64,000 nucleotides of DNA. Source: Methanolinea sp. (GTDB taxonomy: Archaea > Halobacteriota > Methanomicrobia > Methanomicrobiales > Methanospirillaceae). Shown one piece after another: positions 26,307 through 36,498 of the stretch. Positions within the stretch are counted from its first letter, which is position 1; every line of letters begins with the position of its first letter. The stretch is taken from NCBI GenBank assembly GCA_018262855.1, contig JADFDO010000009.1, positions 25,897 to 89,896 of the forward strand. The letters are read 5' to 3'. The notes below the pieces were generated by a model that was given only the letters and a program-made list of their open reading frames with translations, was not told where the DNA came from and ran no database searches. A program made the position numbers and the translations under genes.

Positions 26307-27791
26307 TTAATGCCTGAAATGGCGGATTCCCGTGAAGACCATGGCCACATTCAGCCGGTTTGCGGCTTCGATGACCTCTTTGTCACGGATTGATCCGCCG
26401 GGTTGCACCAGTGCGGTCGCACCTGCAGCAGCTGCCACTTCGAGTGTATCAGGGAATGGAAGAAACGCATCGGAGGCCACCGCCGATCCCGCAAGCGGGA
26501 ACCTTGACTTTTCAATGGCAATCTTGGCGGCATCCACACGGCTCATCTGCCCGGCGCCAATCCCGAGTGTGCGCGTGGAATCAGCAAACACGATGGCATT
26601 GCTTCTCGTGTGGGCACATACTTTGCAGGCGAATTTCATCGCCTTCATCTCAGCGGGTGTCGCATCCCGGTCGGTGACGACCTCCCAGTGCTCCTTGTAT
26701 GAGGGAGTATGCTGGACAAGAACACCTCCATCGATTGTGCGGAGTTCCCAGCCTCCCGCGGGGGCTGGCAGGTTGAGTACACGCAGGTTCTCCTTTTTCT
26801 CAAACATTTTCAGGGCGTTGGAAGAGAATGAAGGCGCGGCTATGACCTCGACGAATGTGCCTGCAATCTCCTCTGCGACGTGGCGATCCACCTCCCTGTT
26901 CAGTGCCACCACCGAACCATAGGCGGACACCGGATCAACGTCCCGGCCTTTGACGTATGCATCAAGAAGAGTGTCTCCGATGGCGACACCGCAGGGATTG
27001 TTATGCTTGACGATGACTGCAGCAGGATCAGAGAATTCGCGGATGAGCCCTGCCGCTGCGGAGAGATCCAGGTAATTATTGTAGGACATCTGCTTTCCCT
27101 GCAGGGGTTCTTCACCTGCAATACCCGACATCCCGTACACCGCACCCCTCTGGTGGGGATTTTCACCGTACCTGAGGGTTCTCCCGTTCCGGAACTGGAT
27201 GGTGAAGACAGGTGGGAAACCAGTATCGAGACTGTGGAGGTAATTGCTGATCGCCGCATCGTATGAGGCAGTCAGGGCAAATGCACGTCTTGCCAGCATC
27301 AGACGTTCTTCAGGAGTGAATCCCCCGTTCTTCAGCGCTTCCCTGACAAGGGGGTAGTCACCTGGATCGGTGATCACCGCGACATCCCGGTAATTTTTTG
27401 CCGCGGCCCTGATCATTGCAGGGCCACCTATGTCGATGTATTCTACAAGTGTTGAGAGCGGAAGGTCTTTTCCTGCCATCTCTTCGAAGGGGTACAGGTT
27501 TACCACCAGGAGATCGATAGGGTGGATCCCTTCTTCGTCCATCACCCTGTCGTCGATTCCCCTCCGCCCGAGGAGTCCGCCGTGGATGCGGGGGTGCAGG
27601 GTCTTCACGCGCCCATCCATCATCTCGGCCGAACCGGTATATTCAGACACTTCCGTAAACGGGATTGCTGCCTTCATGAGGGCAGCACCCGTTCCTCCCG
27701 AACTGAGCAGGCGCACCCCGTGACGGTGCAGTTCGCCTGCAAGATCCGCGATGCCCTCCTTGTTCCACACCGAGAGCAATGCCCACTTCAT
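26307..27791 (-). CDS. purH: Bifunctional AICAR transformylase/IMP cyclohydrolase
   Basis: Performs the last two steps of IMP synthesis. The 494-residue protein has the N-terminal IMP cyclohydrolase domain (ALLSVWNKEGIADLA, LLSSGGTGAALM, GRVKTLHPRIHGGLL) and the C-terminal formyltransferase domain with the catalytic lysine-histidine pair in VIVKHNNPCGVA and the SDAFLPFPD and VQPGGSIRD motifs. Many archaea lack this bacterial-type fusion and use PurP/PurO instead, so its presence fits a Methanomicrobiales-type gene set. The ATG at 27791 is chosen; an in-frame GTG lies two codons upstream. A TTAAATC box about 22 bases upstream suggests a short or absent leader. Confidence 0.94.
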   Translation of the reverse strand: MKWALLSVWNKEGIADLAGELHRHGVRLLSSGGTGAALMKAAIPFTEVSEYTGSAEMMDGRVKTLHPRIHGGLLGRRGIDDRVMDEEGIHPIDLLVVNLYPFEEMAGKDLPLSTLVEYIDIGGPAMIRAAAKNYRDVAVITDPGDYPLVREALKNGGFTPEERLMLARRAFALTASYDAAISNYLHSLDTGFPPVFTIQFRNGRTLRYGENPHQRGAVYGMSGIAGEEPLQGKQMSYNNYLDLSAAAGLIREFSDPAAVIVKHNNPCGVAIGDTLLDAYVKGRDVDPVSAYGSVVALNREVDRHVAEEIAGTFVEVIAAPSFSSNALKMFEKKENLRVLNLPAPAGGWELRTIDGGVLVQHTPSYKEHWEVVTDRDATPAEMKAMKFACKVCAHTRSNAIVFADSTRTLGIGAGQMSRVDAAKIAIEKSRFPLAGSAVASDAFLPFPDTLEVAAAAGATALVQPGGSIRDKEVIEAANRLNVAMVFTGIRHFRH

Positions 27792-27907
27792 ACTCACCTA
27801 TGGGAGATCAAGATTTAAGAGCGTGATGCCCGGACTCATGCAACGGGTTACCAGGGCAGGATTCCCGCGGAGGCAACTGGTCAATCATTATCACTTTGAG
27901 GCGGGAT

Positions 27908-29257
27908 ATGTCTATCAGGATGAGAGAACCCCCTGTCAAGAAGATCCTCTACTGGTGCGGGAAGTGCAATGTCCCCCTCCTCGGAAAAACCTGTGGCTGC
28001 GGGAGTGAAGGGCATGCCATCCCGCTTCTTCAGCCATATGACATAAGGCCTGCCCTCCAGAGCGATCATCGCCTCATTGCCCGGTTACTGGAGGAGCGGC
28101 ATGGAATCGCGAAGCTGCCATCGGTCCTTCTCCTCAATAAAACAGGGGGGATGGACAGGAAAGACCTTGTCATCGCCAACGGAGGTCGCTTTGGCTGGCT
28201 CTCTTTTGATCCCGTGCACCGTTCTTATGAATTTGAACTCTCCTTCGAAGCTCTGCCTTCAATGCTCCCTTTCATTACAAAGAATATTCTTGAACTGGGA
28301 TATCTCCGGGGAGCCGAAGAAGATGTGCTCCAGAGACGAAGAATCGGGGGAAAAAAGTATCCGGCAACCCGGAAAATCCCGGACGGAGGGGTTGTACTCA
28401 GGTGGAACGGTCATGGTGGAGTCGGAGTTTCCACTGACGGGAATGTAAAAGTGAAGGAAGTGGGAAATGTCTCTCCTGTGGTATTGCCCGATCCAGGATG
28501 GGAGGACGTCATAACCCGGAACCGGCAGCACCTGAAGAATTTGGAGCGGAATGCTGTCCGCTTCATCAGGCAGCAGGCTGAAAAAGCACATTGCGTCAAT
28601 ATTTCGTTTTCAGGCGGGAAGGACAGCACTGCCGTGAGAGAACTTGCCAGGAGAGCGGGATTCGAAGACACATACTATGTAGACACGGGAATGGAATTTC
28701 CGGAAACCCTGGAATTTGTACGGGCTCATCCTGTCAAGACAATCCTTCACGGCGGAGATTTCTGGCGCGAGGTGAACCGGCATGGTCCACCCACGAAGGA
28801 TGATCGATGGTGCTGCGAGCACCTGAAGCTCTCGCCGGTAAAAAAGTGGCTTTCAGGGAAGGGGGAGTGCATGACGATCCAGGGCAACCGCTGGTGCGAA
28901 TCATTTGCCCGGGCAGGTCTTGCGCCTGCATCGAAGAACCCGTATAATCCCGCCCAGACCAATATCTCTCCTATCAGGAACTGGCGTGCACTGGAAGTCT
29001 TCCTGTATATATGGTGGCGAAAACTCCCCGTAAACCCCCTCTATGAAAGGGGGCTTGAGAGGGTGGGATGCTGGATGTGTCCTGCGATGCTCGAGAGCGA
29101 ATTCGAGTATGTAGAGAGAGCACACCCCGAACTCTACCGGGAATGGGTTGCCTTCCTGAAAGAATGGATCAGAAAGAGAGGAGGGGACCCGGAATCTGTC
29201 ACGAGCGGTGCGTGGCGGTGGAAGACTCTGCCACCCAAAATGCGCGGGAAAAAGTAG
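27908..29257 (+). CDS. PAPS/APS reductase-family protein with zinc ribbon
   Basis: A 449-residue protein of the adenine-nucleotide alpha-hydrolase superfamily. The N-terminus is a zinc-ribbon-like CGKC...CGCG (residues 17-31); the middle (about 60-160) resembles a PUA-type RNA-binding region; the PP-loop reads SFSGGKDSTAVREL near residue 234; then come WCCEHLK and, about 85 residues later, CWMCP. A CC...CxxC set is what binds the [4Fe-4S] cluster in APS reductases. The family in methanogens is annotated as PAPS reductase, but dissimilatory sulfate reduction is absent; assimilatory or tRNA thiolation-type chemistry is possible. Its ATG follows a GAGGCGGG site; an earlier in-frame TTG is less likely. 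It diverges from purH. Confidence 0.82.
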   Translation: MSIRMREPPVKKILYWCGKCNVPLLGKTCGCGSEGHAIPLLQPYDIRPALQSDHRLIARLLEERHGIAKLPSVLLLNKTGGMDRKDLVIANGGRFGWLSFDPVHRSYEFELSFEALPSMLPFITKNILELGYLRGAEEDVLQRRRIGGKKYPATRKIPDGGVVLRWNGHGGVGVSTDGNVKVKEVGNVSPVVLPDPGWEDVITRNRQHLKNLERNAVRFIRQQAEKAHCVNISFSGGKDSTAVRELARRAGFEDTYYVDTGMEFPETLEFVRAHPVKTILHGGDFWREVNRHGPPTKDDRWCCEHLKLSPVKKWLSGKGECMTIQGNRWCESFARAGLAPASKNPYNPAQTNISPIRNWRALEVFLYIWWRKLPVNPLYERGLERVGCWMCPAMLESEFEYVERAHPELYREWVAFLKEWIRKRGGDPESVTSGAWRWKTLPPKMRGKK

Positions 29258-29351
29258 TGAGAACACCCCTCTCTCCCGGTGGTACCAATCGGACCTTGAA
29301 CGTTGCGCAATTTTCACATAAAACCCTGGTACAGGCCTTTCAAGATAAATA

Positions 29352-29361
29352 ATTTTATATA
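29352..29361 (+). promoter_or_regulatory. TATA box of the grpE-dnaK-dnaJ operon
   Basis: ATTTTATATA lies about 35-40 bases before the grpE ATG. The surrounding AATTTTATATAGAAC almost matches the thermosome promoter AATTTATATAGAAG. Confidence 0.6.
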
Positions 29362-29393
29362 GAACTACAATGCAATAGATAAATGATAGCGCT

Positions 29394-29921
29394 ATGGCCG
29401 AATCCAGAGAGGAGGAAAATTTTGACTCTGATGAAAAAAAGGAGCAAAAATCTCAAGCAGATTTAAATGAGCCTTCTTCCGGTCTGGAAGAGTTACAGAA
29501 GAAGTATGACGAGCTGAATGATCGGTTCATCAGGCTTGCAGCGGACTTTGAGAATTACAGGAAAAGGTCGGACCGGGATGTCGAGAACCGGGTGAAGTTT
29601 GCCATAGAGGGATTTGCAGTGGAACTCCTTGAAGTGGTGGACAATTTCGACCGGGCCCTCTCTGCAGACCCTGGTTCTGCACGCGAAGGTCTCGAACAGA
29701 TCCACAAGCAGTTCCGGACAATCATGGAACGTCACGGTATCTGCCCCATCGAGGCCACCGGAAAAAAATTCGATCCAGGTGAACACGAGGCGGTGTACTG
29801 TGAACCTTCCGATCAGGAGGAGGGAACGGTTCTCAAAGAGATCTGCTGTGGCTTCCGGATGCACGACAAGGTTATACGATATGCAAAAGTGGCTGTTTCG
29901 AAAGGAAAGGAGACTGAGTAA
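29394..29921 (+). CDS. grpE: Nucleotide exchange factor GrpE
   Basis: Co-chaperone that releases ADP from DnaK. The 175-residue protein has an acidic, lysine-rich N-terminus, the long dimerising helix ([28 protein letters not shown]) and the C-terminal beta domain with [25 protein letters not shown]. Length and motifs match the family. It is the first gene of the operon and is separated from dnaK by two bases. Confidence 0.95.
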   Translation: MAESREEENFDSDEKKEQKSQADLNEPSSGLEELQKKYDELNDRFIRLAADFENYRKRSDRDVENRVKFAIEGFAVELLEVVDNFDRALSADPGSAREGLEQIHKQFRTIMERHGICPIEATGKKFDPGEHEAVYCEPSDQEEGTVLKEICCGFRMHDKVIRYAKVAVSKGKETE

Positions 29922-29923
29922 AC

Positions 29924-31780
29924 ATGGCAAAAGAGAAGATACTTGGCATTGATCTGGGGACCACGTTTTCCTGCATGGCCATCATGGAGGCCGGCAAACC
30001 CATCGTGATCCCCAATGCAGAGGGACAGAGGACCACCCCTTCGGTGGTTGCATTCACGAAAGACGGTGAACGCCTGGTCGGGAGCCTCGCGAAGAGGCAG
30101 GCCGTCACCAATCCGACCCGGACCATTCAATCCATCAAACGAAAGATGGGCACCACCGAGAAGGTGAAGATCGACGATAAAAGCTACACTCCCCAGGAGA
30201 TATCAGCGATGATCCTCCAGAAGATGAAGACGGATGCGGAGGCATACCTTGGGGAGAAGATCTCAAAGGCGGTCATCACCACTCCGGCATATTTCAATGA
30301 TGCCCAGCGGCAGGCCACCAAGGATGCGGGCCGGATCGCAGGCCTTGAGGTGTTGAGGATCATCAATGAACCAACGGCCAGTGCGCTCGCCTATGGTATC
30401 GACAAGGAACAGGACGCGACCGTGCTCGTCTATGATCTCGGCGGGGGAACATTCGATGTGTCAATTCTTACCCTCGGAGACGGGGTATTCGAGGTGAAGG
30501 CCACATCGGGGAACAACCACCTTGGAGGCGACGACTTTGACAGCCGGATTGTCGACTATCTTGTGGATGAGTTCAAAAAGAAGGAAGGTATCAACCTTCG
30601 ATCCGATCCCATTGCATCCCAGCGCCTGCGCGATGCAGCGGAGAATGCCAAGATCGAGCTCTCCCAGAAGATGAAGACAAATATCAACCTCCCGTACATC
30701 ACCACAGGACCGAGCGGTCCCCTCTTCCTCGATATCGATCTCACCCGTGCAAAGCTCGAGCAGTTGATCGGGGATCTCGTAGAGTCGACGGTGATGCCGG
30801 TCAAGCAGGCATTGGGCGACGCAAAGCTTACGCCTGACCAGATTGACCATGTCCTTCTCGTGGGAGGATCGACACGGGTGCCTCTCGTCCAGGAGACTGT
30901 CAGGAAGATCCTCGGCAAAGAACCCGACAAGGGTATCAATCCCGACGAGTGTGTCGGTCTCGGTGCTGCGATCCAGGGGGCGGTCCTCTCAGGAGAGACA
31001 AAGGATATCGTGCTTCTGGATGTCACTCCGCTCACGCTTGGGATCGAGACCCTTGGGGGCATTTCGACCAAGTTGATCGAGAGAAATACGACCATTCCTA
31101 CCAGGAAAAGCCAGATATTCTCCACCGCGGCGGATGGCCAGACGAGCGTTGAGATCCACGTTGTCCAGGGAGAGCGTGCGCTCGCGAAGGATAACTTCAC
31201 GCTGGGCAGGTTCCAGCTGACCGGAATACCCCCGGCACCCCGCGGCATACCTCAGATCGAGGTCACGTTCGATATCGATGCCAACGGTATCATCCATGTT
31301 TCTGCAAAAGACCTCGGGACAGGGAACGAGCAGGCCATCACCATCAAGGGTGACCGGAAACTCACCGAGGATGACATCAAGAGGATGACCGAGGATGCGA
31401 AGAAGTTCGAGGCAGAAGACGCAAAGAAGAAGGAAGAGATCGAACTTCGGAACGGTGCCGATATCGCAATCTTCTCTGCCGAAAAGATGCTGAAAGAGCA
31501 GGCAGCAAATATCGAACCGGCTGACAAGGAAAAAGTGGAGGCAGGAGTCAGCGAGCTTCGGAAAGCCCTCGAGGCAGACAACAGCGATGAGATCAAGGCC
31601 AAGGTGGAGAGTCTCACCGAAGCGGTCTACTCAATCACCACCAAGATCTACCAGAAAGTCCAGGCGGAGAGGCAGGCAAAGGAAGCACAGGCCGGGGAGG
31701 CGGGTGCAGGAACGGGCAATTCAACACAGGAAAAGGATGAGAACGTCGTCGATGCCGATTATAAGGTAAAAGACGAGTGA
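29924..31780 (+). CDS. dnaK: Molecular chaperone DnaK (Hsp70)
   Basis: ATP-driven chaperone binding exposed hydrophobic peptides. The 618-residue protein opens with [19 protein letters not shown], has [14 protein letters not shown] and the [10 protein letters not shown] motif in the nucleotide-binding domain, a linker [15 protein letters not shown], a substrate-binding domain and an acidic lid. The C-terminus ends in DADYKVKDE. The gene is bacterial in type, as in other archaea that acquired the Hsp70 system. Its stop codon lies five bases before the dnaJ ATG. Confidence 0.97.
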   Translation: MAKEKILGIDLGTTFSCMAIMEAGKPIVIPNAEGQRTTPSVVAFTKDGERLVGSLAKRQAVTNPTRTIQSIKRKMGTTEKVKIDDKSYTPQEISAMILQKMKTDAEAYLGEKISKAVITTPAYFNDAQRQATKDAGRIAGLEVLRIINEPTASALAYGIDKEQDATVLVYDLGGGTFDVSILTLGDGVFEVKATSGNNHLGGDDFDSRIVDYLVDEFKKKEGINLRSDPIASQRLRDAAENAKIELSQKMKTNINLPYITTGPSGPLFLDIDLTRAKLEQLIGDLVESTVMPVKQALGDAKLTPDQIDHVLLVGGSTRVPLVQETVRKILGKEPDKGINPDECVGLGAAIQGAVLSGETKDIVLLDVTPLTLGIETLGGISTKLIERNTTIPTRKSQIFSTAADGQTSVEIHVVQGERALAKDNFTLGRFQLTGIPPAPRGIPQIEVTFDIDANGIIHVSAKDLGTGNEQAITIKGDRKLTEDDIKRMTEDAKKFEAEDAKKKEEIELRNGADIAIFSAEKMLKEQAANIEPADKEKVEAGVSELRKALEADNSDEIKAKVESLTEAVYSITTKIYQKVQAERQAKEAQAGEAGAGTGNSTQEKDENVVDADYKVKDE

Positions 31781-31785
31781 GCCCG

Positions 31786-32919
31786 ATGGCGGCGGGTGAT
31801 TACTACGAGATCCTGGGTATTCCCAGGAATGCGGACGAGAAGGAGATCAAGAAAGCCTACCGTAACCTGGCCCGGAAGTATCACCCCGATGTCTGCAAGG
31901 AACACGGCGCAGAGGAGAAATTCAAGACGATCAACGAGGCGTACAGCGTGCTCTCGGACTCGCAGAAGCGTGCCCAGTACGACCACATGGGTCACGAGAC
32001 CTTTACGAGCGCTTCGAAGGGATCTTACAGCGGAGCCGGCGGTTTCCACGGTGGGGGATTCAGCGCCGATTTCAGCGGATTCGGGGACATCTTCGATTTC
32101 TTTGGCGGCGGATTCTCGGGATCAAGGCAGAGTGGTCCCCAGGAAGGTTCCGATCTCCTGATGAAGATGCAGGTGACCCTCGAGGATGTGGTATTTGGTG
32201 CTGACCGTGAGATCGAGGTGAACCATACCGAAGCCTGCAGCCACTGCAATGGTACCGGGAGTGAGAACAAGAAACTTGTGAACTGTCCGAGGTGCCAGGG
32301 TTCCGGCCAGATGCGGCAGATGAGCCAGACAATCTTCGGCCAGTTTGTTCGCATGAGCACCTGTACTGAATGCCATGGGCGCGGGCGTATCCCTGAAAAA
32401 CGATGCACCGAATGCCGCGGCTCCGGGCATACCCAGGTTCACAGGAAAGTGACCGTCCATATTCCTGCCGGTATCGACAGCGGGATGCGACTGCGCATGG
32501 AAGGGTATGGTGAGGCGGGGGACTACGGTGCACCAAACGGCGATCTCTTCATAGAGATCTATGTGCGTCCCCATGCAGGGTTCAAGAGGATTGGGGACAA
32601 CCTCGAGACCGATGTGGAAATAAGCCCCGCACAGGCCGTGGTAGGGTCGGTCGTGAACGTGGAAACCATCGAGAAAAAAACCGTGGAACTGACGATACCC
32701 GCTGGGATCCAGCACAATACCGCATTGAAGATCCCGGGCGAGGGAGTGAGGCGCCGGGGCAAACCCGGGGATCTCCTGGTTCGCGTCAAAGTCGTCATTC
32801 CTAAGCAACTGAAGCAGGAGATAAAAGGCCTCTACGAGAAGATCCTTGAGCTGGAAGGTCACCACATGGCCGATTCAAAAAAGGGCGGCATCTTCTCGGG
32901 TTTTATGGGGAAGAAATAG
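31786..32919 (+). CDS. dnaJ: Co-chaperone DnaJ (Hsp40)
   Basis: Stimulates DnaK ATPase and delivers substrates. The 377-residue type I protein has the J domain ([30 protein letters not shown] with the HPD motif), a Gly/Phe-rich linker, four CxxCxGxG zinc motifs ([32 protein letters not shown]) and the C-terminal substrate domains. A GTG nine bases upstream would overlap the dnaK stop, but the ATG gives the conventional opening and is preceded by GAGTGA. Confidence 0.96.
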   Translation: MAAGDYYEILGIPRNADEKEIKKAYRNLARKYHPDVCKEHGAEEKFKTINEAYSVLSDSQKRAQYDHMGHETFTSASKGSYSGAGGFHGGGFSADFSGFGDIFDFFGGGFSGSRQSGPQEGSDLLMKMQVTLEDVVFGADREIEVNHTEACSHCNGTGSENKKLVNCPRCQGSGQMRQMSQTIFGQFVRMSTCTECHGRGRIPEKRCTECRGSGHTQVHRKVTVHIPAGIDSGMRLRMEGYGEAGDYGAPNGDLFIEIYVRPHAGFKRIGDNLETDVEISPAQAVVGSVVNVETIEKKTVELTIPAGIQHNTALKIPGEGVRRRGKPGDLLVRVKVVIPKQLKQEIKGLYEKILELEGHHMADSKKGGIFSGFMGKK

Positions 32920-33027
32920 GATATTCCCTCGCCCTCTACTCTTTCACCCGATACCTTCTGGAAAACCGTGTTCTCCTGAATCCTGCTGCCCCTTTGTTTC
33001 TTGGGGTAGCAAGTCAACAATATATTC

Positions 33028-34002
33028 GTGCGTCTTCTGGTGGAACTCGCCGGAGATCATCCGGAACTCCCGTATGCAGAGCTTGACCTCCTCGGACACA
33101 TCCTCGAGAGGAATGTCCAGGTTGGGGTGGTGGATTGTACGCAGCCGGATGATATACCGAGGCTTGCCCTTGCCCATTCAGCCATGGAATACCTGGGTTC
33201 GTGCGAGGCGGAAAACGATGCAGTGAAAAAGATGATCAGGGATCTTTCGATCTCCACCCCGCATCAGTTCGCTGTCAGGGTGAAAAAGATCTTCGGCAGT
33301 ACGATGGAGACCTCTGAACCGGACCTGGAGAGAATGATAGGTGCGGGAATTTGTGGAAAAGTCAACCTTCAGAACCCTGTTGAGGAGTTCCGTGCAGTGA
33401 TCGCAGGGTCGCGGTGCTACTTTGGGAAAGTGATCTGGAGAAGCGATCCACGCCGCTTCGCAGATCGCAGGCCTGGAGATAGGCCCTTTTTTCACCCGGG
33501 TGTCATGATGCCAAGGATGGTCCGGGCACTCATGAATATATCGTGTGCGAGATATGGGGAGTTCCTCCTTGATCCGTTCTGTGGAACCGGTGGCATGGTG
33601 ATGGAGGCCAATCTCATGGGGATCCATGCAGTGGGATCAGACACGGATACTTTCATGGTCAGGGGCAGCAGGCTGAATGTCAAGGGAGGAGAGATCCTGC
33701 AGGCCGACGCATGCTGCCTCCCGTTTCCCACCGCATCCTTTGATGCAGTGGTCACCGATCTCCCTTACGGGCAGTCTGTCTCTATCAGGGCAGAAAGCCT
33801 TGACACGCTGTACCGGACTGCGCTTCTGGAGATCGCACGGGTGCTGAAACCACGCCGCAGGGCAGTCCTCGTCACACACAGGGATATACGGGCCCAGGCA
33901 GCCAGTGTTCTGGAGATTGCCGGGTGCTATTCACAGAGGGTCCACAAGAGCCTCACACGACATATCCTCGTGCTCGAAAAGAACCGGTCTTTTCGATCTT
34001 GA
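33028..34002 (+). CDS. tRNA (guanine10-N2)-dimethyltransferase-like THUMP methyltransferase
   Basis: A 324-residue enzyme with an N-terminal THUMP-type RNA-binding region and a C-terminal Rossmann methyltransferase domain. The catalytic core shows LLDPFCGTGGMVMEA (SAM site), GSDTD, and DLPYG, the variant of the N/D-P-P-Y motif found in Trm11/Trm-G10 enzymes that methylate the exocyclic amine of guanosine 10 in tRNA. FFHPGVMMPRMVRALMN is the family's linker segment. It begins with GTG, since MRLLVELAGDHPELPYAELDLL fits the usual N-terminus. It is transcribed alone, downstream of dnaJ. Confidence 0.88.
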   Translation: MRLLVELAGDHPELPYAELDLLGHILERNVQVGVVDCTQPDDIPRLALAHSAMEYLGSCEAENDAVKKMIRDLSISTPHQFAVRVKKIFGSTMETSEPDLERMIGAGICGKVNLQNPVEEFRAVIAGSRCYFGKVIWRSDPRRFADRRPGDRPFFHPGVMMPRMVRALMNISCARYGEFLLDPFCGTGGMVMEANLMGIHAVGSDTDTFMVRGSRLNVKGGEILQADACCLPFPTASFDAVVTDLPYGQSVSIRAESLDTLYRTALLEIARVLKPRRRAVLVTHRDIRAQAASVLEIAGCYSQRVHKSLTRHILVLEKNRSFRS

Positions 34003-34072
34003 TACACACTGGCTCTCCCATGAGACGTAAAAAATTCCTAAATAGTTGAAAAAAACAAGGGTACATTGAGCA

Positions 34073-34840
34073 ATGCCGGATATGAGCAAGGGTTCCAGCG
34101 GGAAGATCCTGACCTGCTTCAGGACTGAGAAGGGAATCCGTGACCGGAACGAGGATGCATGTGGTGTTTTTTCACTCGGATCCGGAGAGGGTTCCCTGTA
34201 TCTGCTCGCGGTCGCTGATGGCCTTGGAGGGCACCCGGCGGGTGAAGTGGCAAGTGCGCTTGCAATCAGAGCGCTGCACCAGGCCGTCTCGACAGGGATG
34301 AACACCCTCCCTGATCTCAAACAGTCTTCCCTCGAAACCATACTCGCTGCCGGATTCTCAAAGGCGAACTGGGATGTCATCAACCATGCATCCGGAAATC
34401 CACGGTGTCTTGGGATGGGAACCACGCTCGTTGCAGCTCTCATAAATCAGGAAGGAGAGGGAATTTTGGGGAATGTAGGCGACAGCCGGGCTTACCTTTT
34501 CTCCAAAGGGCCGGAGCGGATCACGCGTGATCATTCAAGGGTCCAGGAGATGGTAGATGCAGGAATTCTCTCTCCTGATGAGGCCGTGTCCCACCCGATG
34601 AGGCATATTGTCACGAGGATCATTGGAAGGCCGGGGGATCTCCCGGATTTTTATCATTTCTCCATGGAGGATGGAACACTCGTTCTCTGTTCGGATGGCC
34701 TCCTTGATGGCATGGATGACCGGGAGCTTGGAACATTTGCGAGAAGGCTTCATATCAAAGGTCTCTGTGAAAGCCTCGTGGAATATGCTCGGACACGAAG
34801 CAGGGACAATATTACGGTCGTGGCAGCAGTCAGGGAATGA
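34073..34840 (+). CDS. PP2C-family serine/threonine protein phosphatase
   Basis: A 255-residue metal-dependent phosphatase. All main PPM motifs appear in order: RDRNEDA, VADGLGGH, GTTLVAAL, GNVGDSRAYL, RDHS, LCSDGLLDGM and RDNITVV; the aspartates that bind the two metal ions are present. There is no signal peptide or sensor domain, so it is a cytoplasmic stand-alone phosphatase. No kinase or anti-sigma-like partner is adjacent, and its target is unknown. Confidence 0.93.
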   Translation: MPDMSKGSSGKILTCFRTEKGIRDRNEDACGVFSLGSGEGSLYLLAVADGLGGHPAGEVASALAIRALHQAVSTGMNTLPDLKQSSLETILAAGFSKANWDVINHASGNPRCLGMGTTLVAALINQEGEGILGNVGDSRAYLFSKGPERITRDHSRVQEMVDAGILSPDEAVSHPMRHIVTRIIGRPGDLPDFYHFSMEDGTLVLCSDGLLDGMDDRELGTFARRLHIKGLCESLVEYARTRSRDNITVVAAVRE

Positions 34841-34882
34841 TCGGGTTTTTCCTTCCGATGCCTTGTTACAGATAAAAAGGAA

Positions 34883-35599
34883 TTATTTCTTGGATCCCGG
34901 GGCGGCAGTCACAATCTGGACTGCTTCCACCATCTCCGGGAGCATCTCGACCGGGAATCCCATCACCATCTCCCCGTCCTCAATCCCGGAAAACTTCCGG
35001 GAGCCGTCACACCCGAGAGAGTAATTCGCCCTGCCGGTCAGGTAGGTCTGGGCACACGCATCTGCGCACACCGACTGGATGCCGGAAAACTCTGACGTAA
35101 TCCTGCCACCCATCCTGTAGAGTGTTGCCTGGGCCAGTTTCAGCATCACTCTTGCAGGTGCGACGATGATGATCACGTGTGGTGAGAACTGTGCTTTTTC
35201 CAGCGGCGCATAGAGTGTGGCAAAGGTCGCGCCGGACTCAACATGAGGGATGCGATCGATGGTCCGCTTGCACGAGGCGGTGCTCTCAAACTTTCCCAGT
35301 TTGTAGTAGAAATGCCCGTTCTTCAGGGTCTCCGTGATAGGCCGGAGGCCGAGTGCCCATGCACCGCCCATACATTCGTGGTTCTCGACAGTGGAGTAGA
35401 ACACCTTGCCGTCTCTCCGTGCCATGTTCACCATCTGGCAGTGCCGGACGGTTCCGCTCAGGTGCTCCATACCATCGGGAATATCTTCTTTTCCCGTTGC
35501 CAGCCTGACTGCGACGGGGGAAAATGCAAGGCCCAGAGCCTTTTTCAGGCTCGCAGATGCCTCGCCATAATCAATCCTCTTCTTGATGGTCTCATCCAT
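34883..35599 (-). CDS. DUF169-family protein
   Basis: A 238-residue protein of the DUF169 family, common in methanogens and of unknown function. Typical parts are the opening LGLAFSPVAVRL, the CQMV...A segment, the ENHECMGGAWALGL block with a conserved cysteine, and CADACAQTYLTGRANYSLGCDGSRKFSGIEDGEM near the C-terminus. Several conserved cysteines suggest metal or redox-cofactor binding, but this is only inference. It converges on the PP2C phosphatase with a 42-base gap. Confidence 0.85.
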   Translation of the reverse strand: MDETIKKRIDYGEASASLKKALGLAFSPVAVRLATGKEDIPDGMEHLSGTVRHCQMVNMARRDGKVFYSTVENHECMGGAWALGLRPITETLKNGHFYYKLGKFESTASCKRTIDRIPHVESGATFATLYAPLEKAQFSPHVIIIVAPARVMLKLAQATLYRMGGRITSEFSGIQSVCADACAQTYLTGRANYSLGCDGSRKFSGIEDGEMVMGFPVEMLPEMVEAVQIVTAAPGSKK

Positions 35600-35676
35600 G
35601 CATGCATCACTTCCGATATGGCATTTAGATGCTCGGGCTCAAAAGAGATAAAACTGCTCATATGAGTAAAAACGCA

Positions 35677-36489
35677 TTATAACCGGCGTAATTTATGATC
35701 GACCTTTCTGAAGAAATTTTTGTGGGCATCGACAAAGAGGGCAGGCCGGGACGCCCTGGAAATCGTGATATTCGCCTCGTTTCCGAGTTCAATCGACTTC
35801 TGCCCATCGATCACGAGCGTTGCTGGTTTTGCGCTCTCGAGCCGCACCTCGACACTGCGCTCGTTGCTGATCAGGTGCGGGCGCGATGAGAGCATGTAGG
35901 GGGCCAGGGGGACAAGCAGGAATCCCTCGATACGTGGGTCTACGATGGGCCCTCCAGCGCTCATCGCGTAGGCGGTGGACCCTGTCGGGGTGCTCATGAG
36001 GAGTCCGTCCGCACGGAACCGTTCTGCAGGGATCCCATCGACAACCACGACGAATCGCAGCATCTTTGCCGGGCGGCTTGTGACAATCAAAGCTTCGTTC
36101 AAGGCCTGCCCAAGTGTCTCGCCTCCGCGTGCAAGGGAGATGCGCATCCGTGGCTCGATGGCAAATCCAGGCCGGAGAGTCTTGATAAACTCCCCTGCTT
36201 CGTCTGGTTCAAGATCGGCTAAAAAACCTACCTCGCCCCAGTTGATTCCGAGGACCGGGATCTGCTTCTCCATGTGCTGGACAGTATGGAGTATGGTTCC
36301 GTCCCCCCCAACCACCACAATAAGGTCTGACAGTGTGTCCCATGACCACGAAGGATGCTCGCCAATGGCTTTCGCAGTTGCGGGTTCGTATGAGACCTGG
36401 TGGTCGTCCTTTTTGAGGGATTCACCGAGGTCTCGTGTGAATGCAAGGGCTTTCTGATCGTCAATCCGCGAAACCAGCACGATCTTCAT
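35677..36489 (-). CDS. nadK: NAD kinase
   Basis: Phosphorylates NAD to NADP. The 270-residue protein shows the GGDGT motif (VVGGDGTIL) near residue 62, [13 protein letters not shown], and the NE and [15 protein letters not shown] motifs of the active site. Two ATG codons are adjacent; the second is placed five bases after the perfect AGGAGG ribosome site, so it is chosen. That site overlaps the stop codon of the upstream phosphatase gene, so translation of the two is linked. In Methanocaldococcus these two activities are fused in one polypeptide. Confidence 0.95.
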   Translation of the reverse strand: MKIVLVSRIDDQKALAFTRDLGESLKKDDHQVSYEPATAKAIGEHPSWSWDTLSDLIVVVGGDGTILHTVQHMEKQIPVLGINWGEVGFLADLEPDEAGEFIKTLRPGFAIEPRMRISLARGGETLGQALNEALIVTSRPAKMLRFVVVVDGIPAERFRADGLLMSTPTGSTAYAMSAGGPIVDPRIEGFLLVPLAPYMLSSRPHLISNERSVEVRLESAKPATLVIDGQKSIELGNEANITISRASRPALFVDAHKNFFRKVDHKLRRL

Positions 36490-36498
36490 CATATCCTC

